A stretch of 64,000 nucleotides of DNA, from the NCBI RefSeq assembly GCF_001757105.1, contig NZ_MDHN01000015.1, positions 186,001 through 250,000 on the forward strand, given 5' to 3'. Below are positions 63,581 through 64,000 of this stretch, piece by piece (the first letter of the stretch is position 1; the number at the start of each line of letters is the position of its first letter). Both the position numbers and the translations under genes were made by a program. This DNA is from Alteromonas confluentis (GTDB lineage Bacteria; Pseudomonadota; Gammaproteobacteria; Enterobacterales; Alteromonadaceae). The notes beneath the pieces were generated by a model. It saw only the letters and a program-made list of their open reading frames with translations. It had not been told where the DNA came from and did not search any database.

Positions 63581-64000
63581 ATGATTAATTTGCGAGAAAC
63601 AGGGCTTGAAGTAATTGCGCGGTTACGTCGTTCACAGCGACTCAATAACCCAACTGTGCAAGCAGTATTACTCTCAGTACTGGGAGCCGTATTTGCGTTG
63701 TCTGGTGTGGTGGCGGTAAACGTGTTCACCAGCGCGCAATTCTCAGTAGGTGTTGCTGTTGTTTGTAGTCTCGTAACCAGTGCTTTCTGGATTGGTAAGC
63801 AATTACTTACCAGTGAAAATTCTAATAATGCCGAACTTGAACAGGCGCTTGCAGAAGCAAATGATTACCTCGATATGACGTCTGCGCAGTTGCACACCAC
63901 CCATAAACAGGTGGATGAATATGCTGCAATCTTAGGCGGTCAGATCGATGGTATTTCCAATATCACGGAAGAGGCTTCTGTCGACCTGATGAGTGCGTTG
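63581..64000 (+). CDS. membrane chemoreceptor, N-terminal part (truncated by window)
   Basis: An open frame of 140 codons that runs off the right edge. AGGAGG lies five bases before the ATG. After a basic head, two hydrophobic segments (about 26-47 and 54-72) are separated by only a few residues, so there is almost no periplasmic sensor domain. A coiled coil follows (NAELEQALAEANDYLDMTSA). Position after CheY in this operon suggests a methyl-accepting receptor with a cytoplasmic sensing or signalling part, but the signature tip lies outside the window. Confidence 0.65.
   Translation, partial: MINLRETGLEVIARLRRSQRLNNPTVQAVLLSVLGAVFALSGVVAVNVFTSAQFSVGVAVVCSLVTSAFWIGKQLLTSENSNNAELEQALAEANDYLDMTSAQLHTTHKQVDEYAAILGGQIDGISNITEEASVDLMSAL

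Noticed and set aside
1-64000. CRISPR arrays, insertion sequences, phage genes, tRNA genes
   Set aside because: No regularly spaced repeats, transposase-like or integrase-like frames, or cloverleaf sequences were seen on either strand.

Overview
The window is chromosomal DNA of a marine gammaproteobacterium of the Alteromonadales (Alteromonas/Aestuariibacter-like). The evidence is a complete mra/dcw division and cell-wall cluster in the gammaproteobacterial order (mraZ to lpxC, then secA-mutT), a long TonB-dependent receptor of Alteromonadaceae type beside a pectinesterase, a SapC-family protein, and a PrsK/PrsR regulator pair. No tRNA, rRNA, insertion sequence, prophage or CRISPR array was seen.

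Layout. 0-2.2 kb: the 5' end of an M48 metalloprotease lipoprotein (minus strand) diverges from a large choice-of-anchor-I lipoprotein that has a collagen-like tether and a good Pho box upstream. 2.4-7.0 kb: a FabH-like ketoacyl synthase followed by PrsK/PrsR, the two-component pair of PEP-CTERM/exosortase systems, but with no exosortase nearby. 7.0-9.5 kb (minus strand): a ParA-like ATPase and a ribbon-helix-helix partner downstream of a convincing c-di-GMP-I (GEMM-I) riboswitch, then a GGDEF diguanylate cyclase. 9.7-22.9 kb: housekeeping and accessory genes (alpha/beta hydrolase, a probable Ile/Leu-rich leader peptide with attenuator, SnoaL-like protein, fused SecDF, NhaP2 antiporter, M19 dipeptidase plus S9 peptidase, SapC, YkgJ-like protein, ModF-like ABC protein). 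22.9-26.9 kb: a pectin uptake module (TonB receptor and pectinesterase) behind two operator-like palindromes.

27.1-45.1 kb: mraZ-rsmH-ftsL-ftsI-murE-murF-mraY-murD-ftsW-murG-murC-ddl-ftsQ-ftsA-ftsZ-lpxC. Most junctions overlap (ATGA, TAATG) or are a few bases apart. The promoter and three MraZ boxes lie upstream of mraZ, and lpxC has its own strong promoter. 45.3-52.7 kb: a propeller-type sensor diguanylate cyclase and an M23 peptidase occupy the place where enterobacteria carry secM, followed by secA-mutT.

53.1-64.0 kb: a chemosensory operon of the kind that builds membrane-free arrays (F9 class, Vibrio cholerae cluster I). It encodes a soluble receptor with two signalling tips (DosM-like), a protein of three fused CheW domains, CheB, a HEAT-repeat protein, CheR, CheY, a CheA with a large extra region, a small STAS-like protein, a ParA-like positioning ATPase, a second CheY and the start of a membrane receptor. 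Neighbours overlap or are a few bases apart, so it is probably one transcript.

The observations most worth following are the c-di-GMP riboswitch in front of a ParA/RHH pair, the composite chemosensory array operon, the Ile/Leu leader attenuator with no amino-acid gene behind it, the paired operators of the pectin module and the orphan PrsK/PrsR. All assignments come from reading the sequence; no database search was run.
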